Positions 33,755 to 42,670 of a stretch of DNA of 64,000 nt are shown here, in pieces. The stretch is from CAYONZ01 sp964405465 (GTDB lineage Bacteria > Bdellovibrionota > Bdellovibrionia > Bdellovibrionales > JAMPXM01): positions 1-64,000 of the forward strand of contig CAYONZ010000001.1 in the NCBI GenBank assembly GCA_964405465.1, written 5' to 3'. Under the pieces are notes generated by a model. That model had not been told where the DNA came from and did no database searches. It was given only the letters and a program-made list of their open reading frames with translations. The translations under genes and the position numbers were made by a program. Positions within the stretch are counted from its first letter, which is position 1. Every line of letters begins with the position of its first letter.

Positions 33755-36007
33755 ATGGCAATCAACTCGAACTGTCATGTTATTGGAGTGATCGGCGGCA
33801 AAGGCGGCGTAGGAAAAAGTATTTTTGCTGCAAATCTAGCCGTTGCTTTCAATTTGGAAATGAAAGTTCCGGCACTCATTATGGATTTGGATTCACTCAG
33901 TTGCGGTGACCAAAATATTATTCTAGGTGTTCGTGATCCAAAGACGATTTCCGAACTCTCGAATTTTTCATCTTCAATTACTCAAGCCAATTTAGCGGCC
34001 GCCGTTTCAGTTTTACCCAGTGGCATTCATTTTGTCGGTGCAGTAAAAACACGTGGAGAGACCGCAAAGTACTCAGCTGAAGGGCTCCTTCGCCAAATTG
34101 AAACGCTAAGCAATTTCTACCGATTTATTATTCTCGATTTGGGAAATCAAGTTGGACCACTCCAATCACAAGCAATTGAAGTTTGTACTGTGTTATTGGC
34201 GGTTACTCTTCCAGAAGCAATTTCGATAACTCAAAGCATGAAATTGATAGATGATCTTCTTGCTGGCGGTGTGCCTGGAGATATGATTCAAATCGTGGTT
34301 AACAAGTTTTTTCCAGGCGGCTTGACGGCTCAACAGATCGAACAAACTATTCGACGTAGGGTATTGGCCTTGGTACCTCAGGACGACGTCACCGTTTCGG
34401 GATCTTTACAACGTTCTACACCGTTTGTCGCAGCAAACCCCAAGGCTCCAATTTCATCTGCACACTTTGAAGTTGTACGTAAATTGACAGGTGGTCTATT
34501 GCAACAACTCAAAGGGGCAGCAAAACCACAAAAGCTGACCATCAAAACGCCCGAGGCCACCGTTACGAAAGAGAGAACCTCACTCAAGGGAGCACCGTCA
34601 GATCTCGATCCCAAAACAGCAATGAAGCTCCGCATACTCAACGATCTGTCGGATGATCTCGAATTAAAGAAAGTCATTGCCTCTCTTGAAAATTCTCCAG
34701 ATCAAAGCGAGGAAGTTCGAAGAAAAGCTGCACCTGTTGTATCAAAACTTGTCGACATGCACGCCTCAGGCGTGGGGCGCGATGAAAGGTCTGAGCTCAT
34801 CAAAGATATTCTCGACGAAGCCGTAGGTCTTGGTCCCCTTGAGAAGCTTTTAGAAGATCCGAGTGTGACCGAGATTATGGTCAACGGGCCCTACAAAATT
34901 TTTATTGAGAAAAGTGGCCTCGTTCAACTGAGTCCCATGAAATTTGCATCAAATGACTCTCTGAAAAAAGTCATCGACCGAATCGTTGCTCCCCTTGGAC
35001 GGTCAATCAATATCAATATGCCATATGTTGATGCGCGCCTTCAAGACGGTAGCCGAGTCAACGCTGTGATTCCCCCCCTTGCGATCGATGGCGCAGCCGT
35101 CACTATTCGAAAATTTTCAAAAAATCCGGTGACGCCAGAGATGTATTACCAAAAATTTGGCGCCTCGACCCAACAAATGATTGAGTTCTTGAAAATTTGC
35201 GTCGCCAACAAACAAAACGTAATCGTCTCCGGAGGTACTGGCTCAGGTAAAACGACCCTGCTCAATACCTTGTCTGGATTTATTCCTTCGCACGAACGCT
35301 TGGTTACTGTTGAGGATGCGGCAGAACTGCAGCTCAAACAAGAGCATGTGGTTCGTCTCGAGACACGCCCTGCAAGTATGGAAGGCAAAGGTGCTGTTAC
35401 AATTCGCGATCTCGTTCGAAATGCTCTTCGCATGCGACCAGACCGAATCATTGTGGGCGAATGTCGAGACGGAGCGGCTCTAGATATGCTAGCAGCGATG
35501 AGCACTGGTCACGATGGCTCAATGACTACAGTTCACGCCAACAGTCCACGTGAAGCCATAGGTAGACTTGAAACGCTATGCTTAATGGCCGGCATGGATC
35601 TTCCCGCACGTGCTATCCGGGAGCAGATCGCAAATTCTGTAAACTTTATTGTTCAAATCGGTCGGCTCTCCGATGGATCACGAAAAATAAAAGCCATTTC
35701 TGAAGTTCAAGGACTTCAAGAAGACAAAGTGACAATGCTCGATGTATTCGAATTTGTTCCCTCGGGCTATGATAGCAATAGAAAAGTCGTGGGAAAATAT
35801 GTTGCGCGCGGCTTTGTTCCGCGCTTCATTCAAGATCTCCAAAAGCGTGGAATACCGACTCCCCCAAATCTTTTCGCAAATGATCCAGACCCCAAACCAA
35901 ATGTCGCGACTCCCGCCAATACACCCACAGCAAACACCGCACAGATCAAACCGATGCCATCTACGTCAATCGATCCCAAAAAGGCTTCGGGTGGTGGCCA
36001 AAGATGA
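33755..36007 (+). CDS. TadZ/CpaE - TadA/CpaF fusion ATPase
   Basis: 750 residues. The N-terminal 260 or so form a ParA/MinD-like domain with deviant Walker A KGGVGKS (residues about 15-21) and DLG in the Walker B region, as in TadZ/CpaE, which places the pilus at the cell pole. After a polar linker (about 265-295), residues 300-690 are a TadA/CpaF-type secretion ATPase: GGTGSGKTT near residue 492, a RMRPDRIIVGECRDGAALD Walker-B-like box and HANSPREA. A Pro/Thr-rich tail follows. Usually these are two genes. It is 108 bases after the secretin and overlaps tadB by 4 bases. Confidence 0.93.
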   Translation: MAINSNCHVIGVIGGKGGVGKSIFAANLAVAFNLEMKVPALIMDLDSLSCGDQNIILGVRDPKTISELSNFSSSITQANLAAAVSVLPSGIHFVGAVKTRGETAKYSAEGLLRQIETLSNFYRFIILDLGNQVGPLQSQAIEVCTVLLAVTLPEAISITQSMKLIDDLLAGGVPGDMIQIVVNKFFPGGLTAQQIEQTIRRRVLALVPQDDVTVSGSLQRSTPFVAANPKAPISSAHFEVVRKLTGGLLQQLKGAAKPQKLTIKTPEATVTKERTSLKGAPSDLDPKTAMKLRILNDLSDDLELKKVIASLENSPDQSEEVRRKAAPVVSKLVDMHASGVGRDERSELIKDILDEAVGLGPLEKLLEDPSVTEIMVNGPYKIFIEKSGLVQLSPMKFASNDSLKKVIDRIVAPLGRSININMPYVDARLQDGSRVNAVIPPLAIDGAAVTIRKFSKNPVTPEMYYQKFGASTQQMIEFLKICVANKQNVIVSGGTGSGKTTLLNTLSGFIPSHERLVTVEDAAELQLKQEHVVRLETRPASMEGKGAVTIRDLVRNALRMRPDRIIVGECRDGAALDMLAAMSTGHDGSMTTVHANSPREAIGRLETLCLMAGMDLPARAIREQIANSVNFIVQIGRLSDGSRKIKAISEVQGLQEDKVTMLDVFEFVPSGYDSNRKVVGKYVARGFVPRFIQDLQKRGIPTPPNLFANDPDPKPNVATPANTPTANTAQIKPMPSTSIDPKKASGGGQR

Positions 36008-36882
36008 ACACACTTATTGGCAAAGACTGGTTTGTCATCTCAGCTGTCGGACTCACTATATTCTTTATTTCCTATCTTTGGCTTGATAAAGCCATTGCCT
36101 TTCTCCACCAAAAGAGCCTCGGCAAACGTGGCGAAATTATTCTACTAATGCAAAACATGCTCATCGATGTCGATTTAAAAAAAGTCACCTGGGCCATGTT
36201 GCTCTGTAGTTTTGGATTCGGTCTGCTCATATTTTTTGTTCTTTGGCCACACGTTGTATTGGGGCTCATTGCCGGTTCAATCGTAACGGTCGTGGGTTGG
36301 TCTATTCCCAAGACTGTAGTAATGTCTCTCTACGAGCGAAGGGCACAATCCTTCGTCAATCAAATGGTGGATGCCCTGACTGTCATGGCAAACGGTTTAA
36401 AGGCTGGCCTGACTGTCGAGCAGTCCTTAGGGCGAGTTCGTGACAATATGCCTAACCCAATCAGCCAAGAATTTGGTCGTATAATTACCGAAATGCAGCT
36501 CGGAAAAAGCCTCAACGATGCTCTGACAGATCTCGCAGCAAGATTACCCAAACAGGATGTTCAAATGTTTGTGCTAACGACAAATATTTTACGTGAAAGC
36601 GGCGGAAACATGGCCGAGCCATTTCAAATTATTGTGCAGACCATTCGCGAACGACAAAAGATTGAAAGAAAAATTGAAGCAATGACTGCACAGGGAATGA
36701 TGCAGGGATTGATTGTCTCACTTATTCCAATTGTGATCATCGCGATCATGCTAGTCATTGATCCAGATTTTATCATGCCAATGTTTACCACCCCCATTGG
36801 TATAGTTTTGCTGATGATAATGGTCGGTCTCGTAATTGCCGGTGGAATTGCGATCAGAAAAATTGTTAAGATAGACGTATAG
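36004..36882 (+). CDS. tadB: TadB inner-membrane platform protein
   Basis: 292 residues. N-terminal helices, then a T2SSF domain (VNQMVDALTVMANGLKAGLTVEQSL...ESGGNMAEPFQIIVQTI) and C-terminal helices with the characteristic AQGMMQGLIVSLIP and IDPDFIMPMF. It is the inner-membrane motor platform. Normally TadC follows; here it is absent and an Rhs-like gene comes next. ATGA overlap with the ATPase gene. Confidence 0.92.
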   Translation: MNTLIGKDWFVISAVGLTIFFISYLWLDKAIAFLHQKSLGKRGEIILLMQNMLIDVDLKKVTWAMLLCSFGFGLLIFFVLWPHVVLGLIAGSIVTVVGWSIPKTVVMSLYERRAQSFVNQMVDALTVMANGLKAGLTVEQSLGRVRDNMPNPISQEFGRIITEMQLGKSLNDALTDLAARLPKQDVQMFVLTTNILRESGGNMAEPFQIIVQTIRERQKIERKIEAMTAQGMMQGLIVSLIPIVIIAIMLVIDPDFIMPMFTTPIGIVLLMIMVGLVIAGGIAIRKIVKIDV

Positions 36883-36904
36883 AATATTGTGAGATGAGGT
36901 CGAA

Positions 36905-38572
36905 ATGCGTGCGAAGTTATTTTTTATAGGTTTAGCATTGATGTCAGCAAATGCATCTGCAGTTGTAGATATGAAAAACGCCAACTACTCCGATACCTTT
37001 CTAGATATTCCCGGTAACGGAAGCGGCTTCAATATGAAGGTGCAGCACTATTATAACAGTCGCTCTGTTTACATTGGTTACTTTGGATATGGTCGATGTA
37101 GTGACTTTGAGACCTCAATCGAAAAACTTCCTGAAGGTCGTATAAAAGCTCAACAGTGTGGCGCTGGACAGGAAATAATATTTTCACTTTCAAAAATGGA
37201 AGGCAAAGAACTCGATCAAGTTGTTCAGTCGATTTTATCCGCGATGAAAAAAAAGACGCCTACTTTGAGCGAAAAGTTTTTGGCAGATGCTAAAGATCAG
37301 TTATTGTCTGACAACCGTGCACGTATTGATTCAGCAAAAGAATTTGGCATCACAATGCCAGAACCCAAAAAAGGTTCCGTATACACGGCGGAGGGACTTT
37401 CGGTTGAGCAAATTGCATTTGACGGAACTGTATACACGAGAAACTTAGCCGACGGCACAACAGAAAAATTCGACAAACAAGGTCATCTCATTTCAATGAG
37501 CGACAAAAACATGAACTCGATCAAAATCAATTATGCTGGAGATCGAATCAAAGACATTGTTGACAGCAACGGACGAAAATTTAATTTCACCTATGTTTCT
37601 GGGAAAAATTTGGTCGAATCAATTACAGACCCTCAAGGCATGAAAGCAGAATATAAATATAAAGGCGAAGACCTCGTTGAACTAAAAAACGCCTGGGGAA
37701 ACACCTATAAATTTGCATACGACGATAGCCATAACGTGACGAAAATTTCCTATCCAGACGGAACGTTCAAAGCGATCACCTATGACACCAAAAACGATTG
37801 GGTTACCAGTTTCGCAGAACGGGTCTTCCCTAACAAGCCTGCCTGTTTAGAAAAATACGTATACGAGACAGACAAGGCAAATCCGAAGGATCACTATTGG
37901 TCAACTGCAACCAAAACTTGCGGAAAAGAAGTTAAAAATGAAGCAAAATTTGAGTTTTGGTACAAGAGCAAGTCCGATGGCAGAAAATATCTGGCCCGGG
38001 TAAAAACCATCACAAATTCTGACACTCAAGACATCACCTATCATCCAGACTTCGGCAGACCGACAAATATTTTAGAAAATAATTTGAGCACAAGTTTTCA
38101 GTACTACCCCAATGGTTTGGTGAAAGAAAAGATCACTCCTAATTCGCGACTCGCCTATGAATACAAAAATGAATTCAACAAAGTATCTAAAGTCACAACC
38201 GAGTATGTGAACGACGCCGGAAAAGTTCTTAAAAAACGGGAGACCACATTTCAGTATGATAAAAAAGCAAATATGGTAGCTGCCTCAAATACCGATGGCT
38301 TTTCAGTTAAGCTCTCTCACGACATCAGAGGTCGAATAGTATCGGTCATCGACCAATCTAAAAAAGAAGTTCAGCTGAAGTACACAGACGCAAATCCAAA
38401 ACCAACAACGATCATTCGACCCAGTGTTGGGTCGATCACCGTTGTGTATAAGCCAAATGGCGAAATTGATAAAGTGAACAGCCCAGAGGGACCCATTGTT
38501 GCCGCACAAGTGGCCGCAACTTTTAACAATGTAATTGATCTGATTGCACCGGCGACATCCGAATTGAATTAA
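36905..38572 (+). CDS. Secreted Rhs/YD-repeat-like protein, Bd0109-like
   Basis: 555 residues with a signal peptide (LFFIGLALMSANASA). The first part resembles the start of Rhs-type proteins (MKNANYSDTFLDIPGNGSGFN). The rest is YD-repeat-like beta sequence: NGRKFNFTYVSGKNLVESITDPQG, YKYKGEDLVELKNAWGNTYKFAYD, TYDTKNDWVTSF. There is no toxin domain at the C-terminus; it ends without a core hydrophobic cap. Its position after TadB and before a tiny disordered protein matches, from memory, the Bdellovibrio hit locus, where an Rhs-like Bd0109 lies next to Bd0108 (hit). Predicted secreted or periplasmic. Confidence 0.7.
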   Translation: MRAKLFFIGLALMSANASAVVDMKNANYSDTFLDIPGNGSGFNMKVQHYYNSRSVYIGYFGYGRCSDFETSIEKLPEGRIKAQQCGAGQEIIFSLSKMEGKELDQVVQSILSAMKKKTPTLSEKFLADAKDQLLSDNRARIDSAKEFGITMPEPKKGSVYTAEGLSVEQIAFDGTVYTRNLADGTTEKFDKQGHLISMSDKNMNSIKINYAGDRIKDIVDSNGRKFNFTYVSGKNLVESITDPQGMKAEYKYKGEDLVELKNAWGNTYKFAYDDSHNVTKISYPDGTFKAITYDTKNDWVTSFAERVFPNKPACLEKYVYETDKANPKDHYWSTATKTCGKEVKNEAKFEFWYKSKSDGRKYLARVKTITNSDTQDITYHPDFGRPTNILENNLSTSFQYYPNGLVKEKITPNSRLAYEYKNEFNKVSKVTTEYVNDAGKVLKKRETTFQYDKKANMVAASNTDGFSVKLSHDIRGRIVSVIDQSKKEVQLKYTDANPKPTTIIRPSVGSITVVYKPNGEIDKVNSPEGPIVAAQVAATFNNVIDLIAPATSELN

Positions 38573-38584
38573 GGAGATTAAGAA

Positions 38585-38995
38585 ATGAAGTACTCATCTT
38601 TCGTCCAAAAAGTTTTACCAGTTCCGTTAAGCAAAACATTTCAAACGCTTCTCGCGGTTTCTGCCTTTGCATTCTTTATACATATTTCTTTTGCCGTCGC
38701 TGAAGACTCAAAATGTTCAGAAAGCACGGTTCTAGGTTCGCCAGACAAAAAATGCGAACAACCACCAGATACCGTGCAAAGCCAGGTTCTTTCGCCTCAG
38801 GAATGTAATTCGGTAACCAGCTCTGAGGTTCCCATGTGCAGCAATTCAACCACTTCGGTTTCGCTCACTGACGGATGTTCCCAAAAAGCACTTGCCTGTA
38901 AACCCTATGGACCAGCGGCGCCTGGAGGCACTACTCCAAAGGTCTTCCAAATGTTGGAAACTGGTGGATCCAAAAAGTCTGGCGTAAAACAATAA
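38585..38995 (+). CDS. Six-cysteine secreted small protein
   Basis: 136 residues. A long N-terminus leads to a signal peptide (TLLAVSAFAFFIHISFAVAE), then a mature part of about 90 residues with six Cys spaced in SKCSE, KKCEQ, QECNS, PMCSN, DGCSQ and LACKP. This fits three disulfides. The C-terminus is Pro/Gly-rich. No known family recognised. It has GGAGATTAAG before the ATG and lies between the Rhs-like and hit-like genes, so it probably belongs to the same unit. Confidence 0.75.
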   Translation: MKYSSFVQKVLPVPLSKTFQTLLAVSAFAFFIHISFAVAEDSKCSESTVLGSPDKKCEQPPDTVQSQVLSPQECNSVTSSEVPMCSNSTTSVSLTDGCSQKALACKPYGPAAPGGTTPKVFQMLETGGSKKSGVKQ

Positions 38996-39041
38996 TTACT
39001 TTAAAAATAGAAATTCTCTAAAGGAGTGAAAGGAGGTTCAA

Positions 39042-39359
39042 TTGCGAAAAACAAAATTTCCCATTCTCATTTTGATCCTCACACTCGTTTTTGTTCAATC
39101 CCATGCAGTTGATTCCAATTTGAAAAAGAAACGTAGAAAACCTGCTGCGGCAACTCCATCGGTAAATTTGCAAGATCCAAATCTTAGTGAGTCAGTTGGC
39201 GTGGGTAATGATCCGTCCATGGGTCCAGCAGATCCATCGACTTTCAACATCATTCAAATTCAGCGAATCCCGAATTCAGCAATTGAAAAGGGATCTAAGA
39301 ATCAGGCCACAATCAAGACTCCAAAGTCATCGCCGCAAAAGCCATTGAATGGAGAATGA
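39042..39359 (+). CDS. Small disordered secreted protein, hit (Bd0108)-like candidate
   Basis: 105 residues from a TTG start, fixed by a perfect AGGAGG 5 bases upstream. A signal peptide (FPILILILTLVFVQSHAV) is followed by a low-complexity, Pro/Asn/Ser-rich disordered chain (KKKRRKPAAATP, NDPSMGPADPS). Size, signal peptide, disorder and position beside the Rhs-like gene and Tad operon resemble the Bdellovibrio hit protein Bd0108 (about 101 residues), in which mutations allow host-independent growth. I judge this by position and form, not by aligned sequence. Confidence 0.65.
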   Translation: MRKTKFPILILILTLVFVQSHAVDSNLKKKRRKPAAATPSVNLQDPNLSESVGVGNDPSMGPADPSTFNIIQIQRIPNSAIEKGSKNQATIKTPKSSPQKPLNGE

Positions 39360-39559
39360 TTCTGTTTCAAATTGAGACAAAAAACTTAGATTTACCCTGC
39401 TTTAATGTTCAAACATTCTTCAACAACTGCCAATCGTTTAAACATGCGAATCGCCGTAAGGTCTCGTATTTACTAGATCTCTTTACTCCAAAAACTGGCA
39501 TTCAAATTGTAACTGTATTAACTTATAAGGGTCTTTGTTTTGCGGGGAGAATTACATGA
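39356..39559 (+). CDS. Doubtful 67-residue ORF between the hit-like and FG-GAP genes
   Basis: The ORF overlaps both neighbours by four bases (ATGA at 39356 and again at 39556), which is the style of coupled genes in this operon. A GGAG lies just 2 bases before the ATG. The product has no signal peptide, domain or clear composition bias of a real protein. It may be a genuine coupled small gene or an artefact; otherwise the 196 bases contain nothing visible. Confidence 0.3.
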   Translation: MILFQIETKNLDLPCFNVQTFFNNCQSFKHANRRKVSYLLDLFTPKTGIQIVTVLTYKGLCFAGRIT

Positions 39560-40059
39560 TCACAGCTACAACTTTTGGGGATTCTGAGAACAAGAGTAGT
39601 CATGACTCTTTTGCGAACTCTTCCCTAAGCAAATTATTGTTTGCTCTTGCACTGTCCATTTCGTTTGCCGCAACTCTACAGCCCACTCTTCGAACTGGAA
39701 TTCAAAATCTCCTTTTGCCTAGTGGCAGAAAGATTTTGTCGAAGGCCACATCGACATTTGGGTCCTCCGAAAATTCATATACTGTTGTAAAAGTGAAGAC
39801 CAGGGATGCAATGTTTCTTGAAGTCTATACCAATGTCTCCGATGGCTCCCAGCAACTCCTAGAACGCCTTCAACTTGGTGACCAGCGGGACGGCTATTTC
39901 GATTTTAATGGCCATCCAATGAATCTCGCCATAGACGATATTGATAATGACGGCAAGCCAGAGATTCTGGCTCCCAGTTTTGATTCAAATTTGGTAGGTC
40001 ATCTCAACGTGTTTCACTTCGATCCAAGCTCAAAACTCTTTGAGAGAGTCATCAACTAA
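39556..40059 (+). CDS. FG-GAP/VCBS-like small protein with N-terminal membrane helix
   Basis: 167 residues. An N-terminal helix (LSKLLFALALSISFAATLQ) serves as anchor or signal. The second half has one FG-GAP/VCBS-type repeat: LAIDDIDNDGKPEILAPSFD, a calcium-binding-like DxDxDG loop as in integrin-type propeller repeats. ATG 39556 is chosen because GGGGAGA lies about 6 bases upstream; a longer TTG form is unlikely. Last gene of this run, convergent with mltG. Role unknown. Confidence 0.65.
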   Translation: MITATTFGDSENKSSHDSFANSSLSKLLFALALSISFAATLQPTLRTGIQNLLLPSGRKILSKATSTFGSSENSYTVVKVKTRDAMFLEVYTNVSDGSQQLLERLQLGDQRDGYFDFNGHPMNLAIDDIDNDGKPEILAPSFDSNLVGHLNVFHFDPSSKLFERVIN

Positions 40060-40081
40060 CCCATCGTCTTCAGAAGCAATT

Positions 40082-41143
40082 TTATTTTTTTACTGCCGAA
40101 GTTTTACTTTTATTTAGATCTCTCCACGATTTTCCCTCTCGCGCACTTCGGTCTAGTTGAAATTGTCCAACCGCTTTTTGATGCTGCTCATAGGTAGACG
40201 AGAACACGTGAGTGCCGTTGTTTCGACTGACAAAGTATAAATATGTCGTTTGTTCAGGATTTAGAGTTGCACGAAGTGCCTCCGACCCGGCATTGCCAAT
40301 TGGACCGTACGGTAATCCCGGAATTGTATAAGTATTGTATTTGTTGGGAGTCAATAAATCATGTTTAGTTATATTGACTGAAGCCTTCCCCGCATCAAGC
40401 ATCTTTCCGTAAAGTACAGTTGGATCTGTCTGGAGGCGCATCCCAATTCTCAACCGATTGTGAAATACCGATGAAACTTTTGGCCGCTCTTCCGGAGCTC
40501 CTGTTTCTTTCTCGACAATACTTGCAAGAATTGCGACTTGATGGCGGGACAACTTTATCGAATCATTTTTGGGAATAGAGTTATAGACCTGCAGAAACCG
40601 ATGGACCATCATTGAAATCAGACCTCTTGCCCCAGTGAACTTTGTAAGACTATAGGTTTCTGGAAATAAATATCCCTCCAGGCTTTCGTGTTCTTCGCCG
40701 AGTAAAGTTTTGATAAATTCTCGATCTGTGCCAGCAGCTAAAAATTCTTCTCTCCGTCCAAAGCCGCGACTTTCCCAGAGATCAGCAATTTCAAACAAAT
40801 TGAATCCTTCTTGTACAAAAAATGGATGTTCTATTGAATGTCCAGAAGCAAGTGTAGACAAAATCTGAATTGGAGACATCGCCCTGTTGAGCGAATATTC
40901 CCCAACTCTTATCAACCTAGTTTTTCGAGTAAGTCTCGCGTACAAATAGAGCGCCTTTGCATCTTCCACCAGATTTTGCTTTTGCAATTCGAGAATTACT
41001 GATTTTGGAGATGCCCCTGGAGTCACATCAAAAATTACCTCGCCAGAGCCTCGACCGGAGCGATGCAATTGAAGGTATTGAATTCCAATCCAGGTGCTGA
41101 ATAGACCAACAACAATTAGAGAAATCGAAATAAATTTTTTCAT
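40082..41143 (-). CDS. mltG: Endolytic murein transglycosylase MltG
   Basis: 353 residues with one N-terminal membrane helix and the YceG domain. The catalytic Glu is in LASIVEKETGAPEERPKV, followed by RLRIGMRLQTDPTVLYG and YNTYTIPGLPYGPIGNAG. MltG cuts nascent peptidoglycan glycan strands and acts as a terminase. It lies 2 bases after astD and ends the arginine-catabolism operon, an odd partner for a cell-wall enzyme. Confidence 0.95.
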   Translation of the reverse strand: MKKFISISLIVVGLFSTWIGIQYLQLHRSGRGSGEVIFDVTPGASPKSVILELQKQNLVEDAKALYLYARLTRKTRLIRVGEYSLNRAMSPIQILSTLASGHSIEHPFFVQEGFNLFEIADLWESRGFGRREEFLAAGTDREFIKTLLGEEHESLEGYLFPETYSLTKFTGARGLISMMVHRFLQVYNSIPKNDSIKLSRHQVAILASIVEKETGAPEERPKVSSVFHNRLRIGMRLQTDPTVLYGKMLDAGKASVNITKHDLLTPNKYNTYTIPGLPYGPIGNAGSEALRATLNPEQTTYLYFVSRNNGTHVFSSTYEQHQKAVGQFQLDRSAREGKSWRDLNKSKTSAVKK

Positions 41144-41145
41144 GA

Positions 41146-42660
41146 CTATTTCAATGGCTCGAAGTTTACTCCAGGCAATGCCCCCTTGCTGTCAAAACCA
41201 GAAGGGTCTTCAAGACTTGCGACTGGTACAGTACAGTAATGTACAGCAAAGTGCGCGGTCGGACGATCATTCCCCGATTTTCCTAAGCCACCAAACGGCA
41301 ATCGCGAACTTGCGCCGTTCGTAGTGCGATTCCAATTTACAATTCCCACTCTTGCTTCCGCCACTGCACGATCATAAAAAGATTTATTTTTTGAAAAGAC
41401 CGCCATTGCAAGACCAAATCCAGTTGAGTCATTTATTTCAAGTGCCTGATCAAAATCATCTACGGTATAAATCGCAACATTCGGCCCAAAAATTTCGGAC
41501 TTTTGATAAATAGAGTCTTTACGAAACTCTTTTACCAGGCATATTGACGGCGTCACGTAATGGCCCTCTCGACCTACATCTAAAACTTTTCCGCGCATCA
41601 AACGGTCTGCACCTTCACGTTGCGCGATCTCCTGAAACCTCAAATATTTTTCAACCGCCTCCGCGTTAATCAGAGGCCCCATAAATGGATTTTCTTTCCA
41701 ATGACCAATTGTTAGTTTTTTTGCAGTCTCATAAAATTTCTCAACGAATTGATCGGCAATAGACTTGTGCAAAATAATTCGGCTCGTGCACGAACAGCGT
41801 TGTCCAGCTGTTACAAATGAACCAATGATACTTTCATAAATTGCCTTGTTCAAATCTGAGTCGTTCCATACCACTGTCGCGTTCTTCCCACCCATTTCTA
41901 GGGCAAGCAACTTCCAATGGTGCTCAAGTGTGGCCTGTTTAATTTTCAATCCAGTTTCGTATGAACCCGTAAACAGAACCCCATCCACGTTTTCATCCAC
42001 CACGAGACGTTTTCCAGTTTCCCCAAGACCATGCACTAAATTGAAAACTCCTGGAGGAAATCCAGCAAGATCAATCAACTGCGCCATTTTCTGTGCGATC
42101 GCGGGTGTCATTTCACTTGGCTTGAAAACAACTGTGTTTCCAGTTAGCAACGCAGGCACAATGTGTCCGTTGGGTAAATGGCCTGGAAAATTAAACGGAC
42201 CAAGAACTGCCATTACTCCCCGCGATCGATGCCTAATAAATCCATCCACTCCAGGCAGTGCATTTTCTACTTTGACCTCATCAATCAAATGAATTGAATG
42301 ATCAATTGTAATGTCAATTTTATTGATCATTGTTTTTACTTCACCCTGAGTTTCCCAAAACGGCTTTCCTGTTTCGCGAGAAATTATGGTCGCCATTTCA
42401 TCGGCATGTGAAATATAGAGTTCTTTCAATTTTTTAAGATACCCAGCACGTTGGGAAATCGGCATCAGTGACCAACCACGATATGCTTTTCTAGCTGCAG
42501 CCGCTGCGCGCGCGACGTGATCGTAGCGATAGCTCAACCGCAACACGACGTCCTGAAGGTCTCCAGGGCTAATGTCATTAAACTCACCGTCAGGCCGATC
42601 CACCACGACAAACTGCCCGTCGATATAATCACCAAGAAAATTGAGCGTTCCCTGCTGCAT
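41146..42660 (-). CDS. astD: Succinylglutamate-semialdehyde dehydrogenase-like
   Basis: 504-residue aldehyde dehydrogenase. The catalytic Cys is in VTAGQRCSCTSRI and the catalytic Glu region in LALEMGGKNATVVW. The context (AstA upstream, class III aminotransferase) supports the AstD assignment: oxidation of N-succinylglutamate semialdehyde to N-succinylglutamate. The Shine-Dalgarno is GAGAGG. It lies 10 bases after astA and 2 before mltG. Confidence 0.88.
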   Translation of the reverse strand: MQQGTLNFLGDYIDGQFVVVDRPDGEFNDISPGDLQDVVLRLSYRYDHVARAAAAARKAYRGWSLMPISQRAGYLKKLKELYISHADEMATIISRETGKPFWETQGEVKTMINKIDITIDHSIHLIDEVKVENALPGVDGFIRHRSRGVMAVLGPFNFPGHLPNGHIVPALLTGNTVVFKPSEMTPAIAQKMAQLIDLAGFPPGVFNLVHGLGETGKRLVVDENVDGVLFTGSYETGLKIKQATLEHHWKLLALEMGGKNATVVWNDSDLNKAIYESIIGSFVTAGQRCSCTSRIILHKSIADQFVEKFYETAKKLTIGHWKENPFMGPLINAEAVEKYLRFQEIAQREGADRLMRGKVLDVGREGHYVTPSICLVKEFRKDSIYQKSEIFGPNVAIYTVDDFDQALEINDSTGFGLAMAVFSKNKSFYDRAVAEARVGIVNWNRTTNGASSRLPFGGLGKSGNDRPTAHFAVHYCTVPVASLEDPSGFDSKGALPGVNFEPLK

Positions 42661-42670
42661 ACTTTACCTC

